A stretch of 7,888 nt of DNA from Acidobacteriota bacterium. GTDB taxonomy: Bacteria > Acidobacteriota > Blastocatellia > RBC074. Location of the stretch: positions 1-7,888 of the forward strand of contig JAGNMH010000230.1 in the NCBI GenBank assembly GCA_017991275.1, read 5' to 3'. The notes beneath the pieces are model-generated. The model saw only the letters and a list, made by a program, of their open reading frames with translations, was not told where the DNA came from and did not search any database. The translations under genes were made by a program, and so were the position numbers. Of this stretch, positions 6,212-7,888 are shown in pieces; position 1 is the first letter of the stretch; each line of letters begins with the position of its first letter.

Positions 6212-7888
6212 ATGCCGATTGCCGAAGGAACTCGCCTTGACCGCTATCAGATTCTCTCCACGATTGGCGCTGGGGGAATGGGTGAAGTTTATCTGGCACA
6301 GGACACGCGACTTGGCCGCAAAGTAGCCATCAAGCTTCTGCCATCTCATTTCGTGCAGGACAAAGAACGTTTGCGCCGCTTTGAACAGGAAGCCTTCGCC
6401 GCATCCGCGCTCAATCACCCGAACATCATCACCATTTACGAAGTCGGCCACGCTGAAACCGAAGCCGGAAACTGCCTGTTCATCGTCACTGAATTCATCG
6501 AGGGGGAAACTTTGCGCCGAAAAATGGTTGGCGGAAAAGTTTCGATCAGCGAGACTCTGGAAATCGCATCTCAGATTGCCAGCGCGCTTTCAGCCGCACA
6601 CAACGCCGGAATTATTCACCGCGATTTGAAGCCGGAAAACCTAATGGTTCGCCCGGACGGTTACGTCAAGATGCTGGACTTCGGACTGGCCAAGTTAACT
6701 GAATCTTTCAGTCCAGATTTAACCGGCGCCATGTTTGATACGGCCATTGATTCCAGCGAATTTCATGACAAAGCCACTTATGACACCACTTTCGGCGAAA
6801 CCGCTCCAATTTCGACAAGTCAGGAAACATATACGCCAGGCACTTCACTGAAACAGACCGTTCCAGGCGTAGTGATGGGTACGGCTCAGTATATGTCGCC
6901 GGAGCAGGCTCGCGGCCAGCGTGTTGACTGGCGAACAGACCTTTTCAGCTTCGGCATAGTGCTTTATGAAATTCTGGCCGGTCGCCCGCCATTTACCGGC
7001 AGTTCGCCCAAAGAAATAGTTGCGGGAATTTTGACTGCTGACCCTGTGCCGCTGTCCCATTATCTGCCCGAAATACCGGAATCGTTGGAATGGATAGTCT
7101 CCAAAGCCCTGGTCAAAGACCGCGAAGAGCGTTACCAGACAGCGAGAGAGATGCTGAACGATTTCAAACGGCTACAACGCAGACTAGATGTCGAACGTGA
7201 AATGTCGCGGTCGTATTTGGTTTCTAATGGCGATGACAGCAAATACTCCACTGAAAAGAATTATGTAAAACTTGACAGGTTGAGCGGTGATACGACTCAG
7301 GAAATGAACCTGAAGACTGGGACAATCAGTCAAAAACTATCGAGCGGCATCTTTGCTCATCTTTCAGGCAAGGGTTCAAAGAATAAATTTGCCAACCCGC
7401 TCTTCATTGCTCTGGCAGTGACAACATTGCTGGCTGTCAGCGTCAGCATTTACCTTTACATCAATTCGCGTCAAACGAATCACACGCCATTTCAATCCAT
7501 GCAAGTCCGCCGTTTTACAGCCAGCGGCAAAGCCACTCGCGCGGCGATTTCGCCGGACGGCAAGTACGTCGTTCACGTGTTGAGCGACGCAGGAAAACAA
7601 AGCCTGCTGATTCGCCAGGTGACGGATTCGAACAATGTTGCAATCGTTCCCCCAAGCGACCTGCTTTACCGTGGGCTTACTTTTTCGCGCGATGGAACCA
7701 GTGTTTATTACGTCGCGCAGGAACGCCCCGACCCGATTCAATCGCTTTATCAGGTTCCCGTTCTTGGCGGCATTTCGCGTAAAATCCTGCGCGACATTGA
7801 CTCTCCTGTGGCCATTTCACCCGACGGCAAACAACTGGCTTTCGTGCGACGTGCCCGCGGCAAAGGTGAAGATCAATTGATGCTGGCT
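6212..7888 (+). CDS. Receptor-type Ser/Thr protein kinase with extracytoplasmic beta-propeller repeats (3' truncated)
   Basis: The frame is open from ATG 6212 to the window end (559 visible residues). A PknB-type kinase domain covers about residues 11-280: Gly loop GAGGMGEV (19-26), VAIK with K41, helix C E60, catalytic HRDLKPEN (H136, D138, N143), DFG (156-158), GTAQYMSPEQARG (223-235) and DLFSFGIVLYEILAG (243-257). All catalytic residues are present. The activation segment holds an unusually long Ser/Thr/Asp-rich insertion (about 165-215). A juxtamembrane linker (about 315-390) and one membrane helix (about 396-417) follow. Outside it, WD40/TolB-like repeats begin, with S-P/R-D-G turns at 447-450, 492-495 and 536-539. 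The kinase faces the cytoplasm and the propeller the periplasm, a layout common in Acidobacteriota. The ATG lacks a Shine-Dalgarno; an in-frame TTG lies 9 nt upstream. The gene is 50 bp after the transporter. The signal sensed is unknown. Confidence 0.96.
   Translation, partial: MPIAEGTRLDRYQILSTIGAGGMGEVYLAQDTRLGRKVAIKLLPSHFVQDKERLRRFEQEAFAASALNHPNIITIYEVGHAETEAGNCLFIVTEFIEGETLRRKMVGGKVSISETLEIASQIASALSAAHNAGIIHRDLKPENLMVRPDGYVKMLDFGLAKLTESFSPDLTGAMFDTAIDSSEFHDKATYDTTFGETAPISTSQETYTPGTSLKQTVPGVVMGTAQYMSPEQARGQRVDWRTDLFSFGIVLYEILAGRPPFTGSSPKEIVAGILTADPVPLSHYLPEIPESLEWIVSKALVKDREERYQTAREMLNDFKRLQRRLDVEREMSRSYLVSNGDDSKYSTEKNYVKLDRLSGDTTQEMNLKTGTISQKLSSGIFAHLSGKGSKNKFANPLFIALAVTTLLAVSVSIYLYINSRQTNHTPFQSMQVRRFTASGKATRAAISPDGKYVVHVLSDAGKQSLLIRQVTDSNNVAIVPPSDLLYRGLTFSRDGTSVYYVAQERPDPIQSLYQVPVLGGISRKILRDIDSPVAISPDGKQLAFVRRARGKGEDQLMLA

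Overview
The window looks like a chromosomal piece of a free-living Gram-negative bacterium, most likely an Acidobacteriota member (Blastocatellia-like). This is an inference from three things: a large receptor-type Ser/Thr kinase with a C-terminal beta-propeller region, which is heavily expanded in that phylum; a base composition near half GC; and an LPS-type family 9 glycosyltransferase. No rRNA, tRNA, CRISPR array, insertion sequence or phage gene is visible.

Layout. 2-346 (+): C-terminal part of a GNAT acetyltransferase cut by the window edge. It converges with a minus-strand pair, a Trm112-like zinc-ribbon protein (1453-1635) followed 17 bp later by a family 9 glycosyltransferase (353-1435). 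The pair is driven by a near-consensus sigma-70 promoter at 1681-1709. Then comes a 445 bp intergenic stretch, and a small basic protein of unknown function with a good ribosome binding site (2081-2293, +). After it four genes run on the plus strand: class I xylose isomerase xylA (2549-3712), an aldo/keto reductase (3797-4774), a 12-TM UMF1-type major facilitator (4854-6161) and a receptor Ser/Thr kinase whose 3' end lies outside the window (6212-7888+).

How they may work together. XylA interconverts aldoses and ketoses, the reductase acts on carbonyls such as sugars, and the transporter could move a solute across the inner membrane. This makes a plausible small sugar-handling cassette, but no xylulokinase or sugar regulator is present and the gaps (84, 79 and 50 bp) allow separate transcription. 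The Trm112-like/GT9 pair fits envelope glycan biosynthesis.

Most of the window is ordinary housekeeping or accessory metabolism, and I do not see a convincing new multi-gene system. The points most worth a second look are the Asp-to-Glu change at the expected catalytic position of the glycosyltransferase, a long Ser/Thr/Asp-rich insertion in the kinase activation segment, the 12-13 bp hairpin between xylA and the reductase, a possible interspersed repeat after the reductase, and the unrecognised small basic protein.
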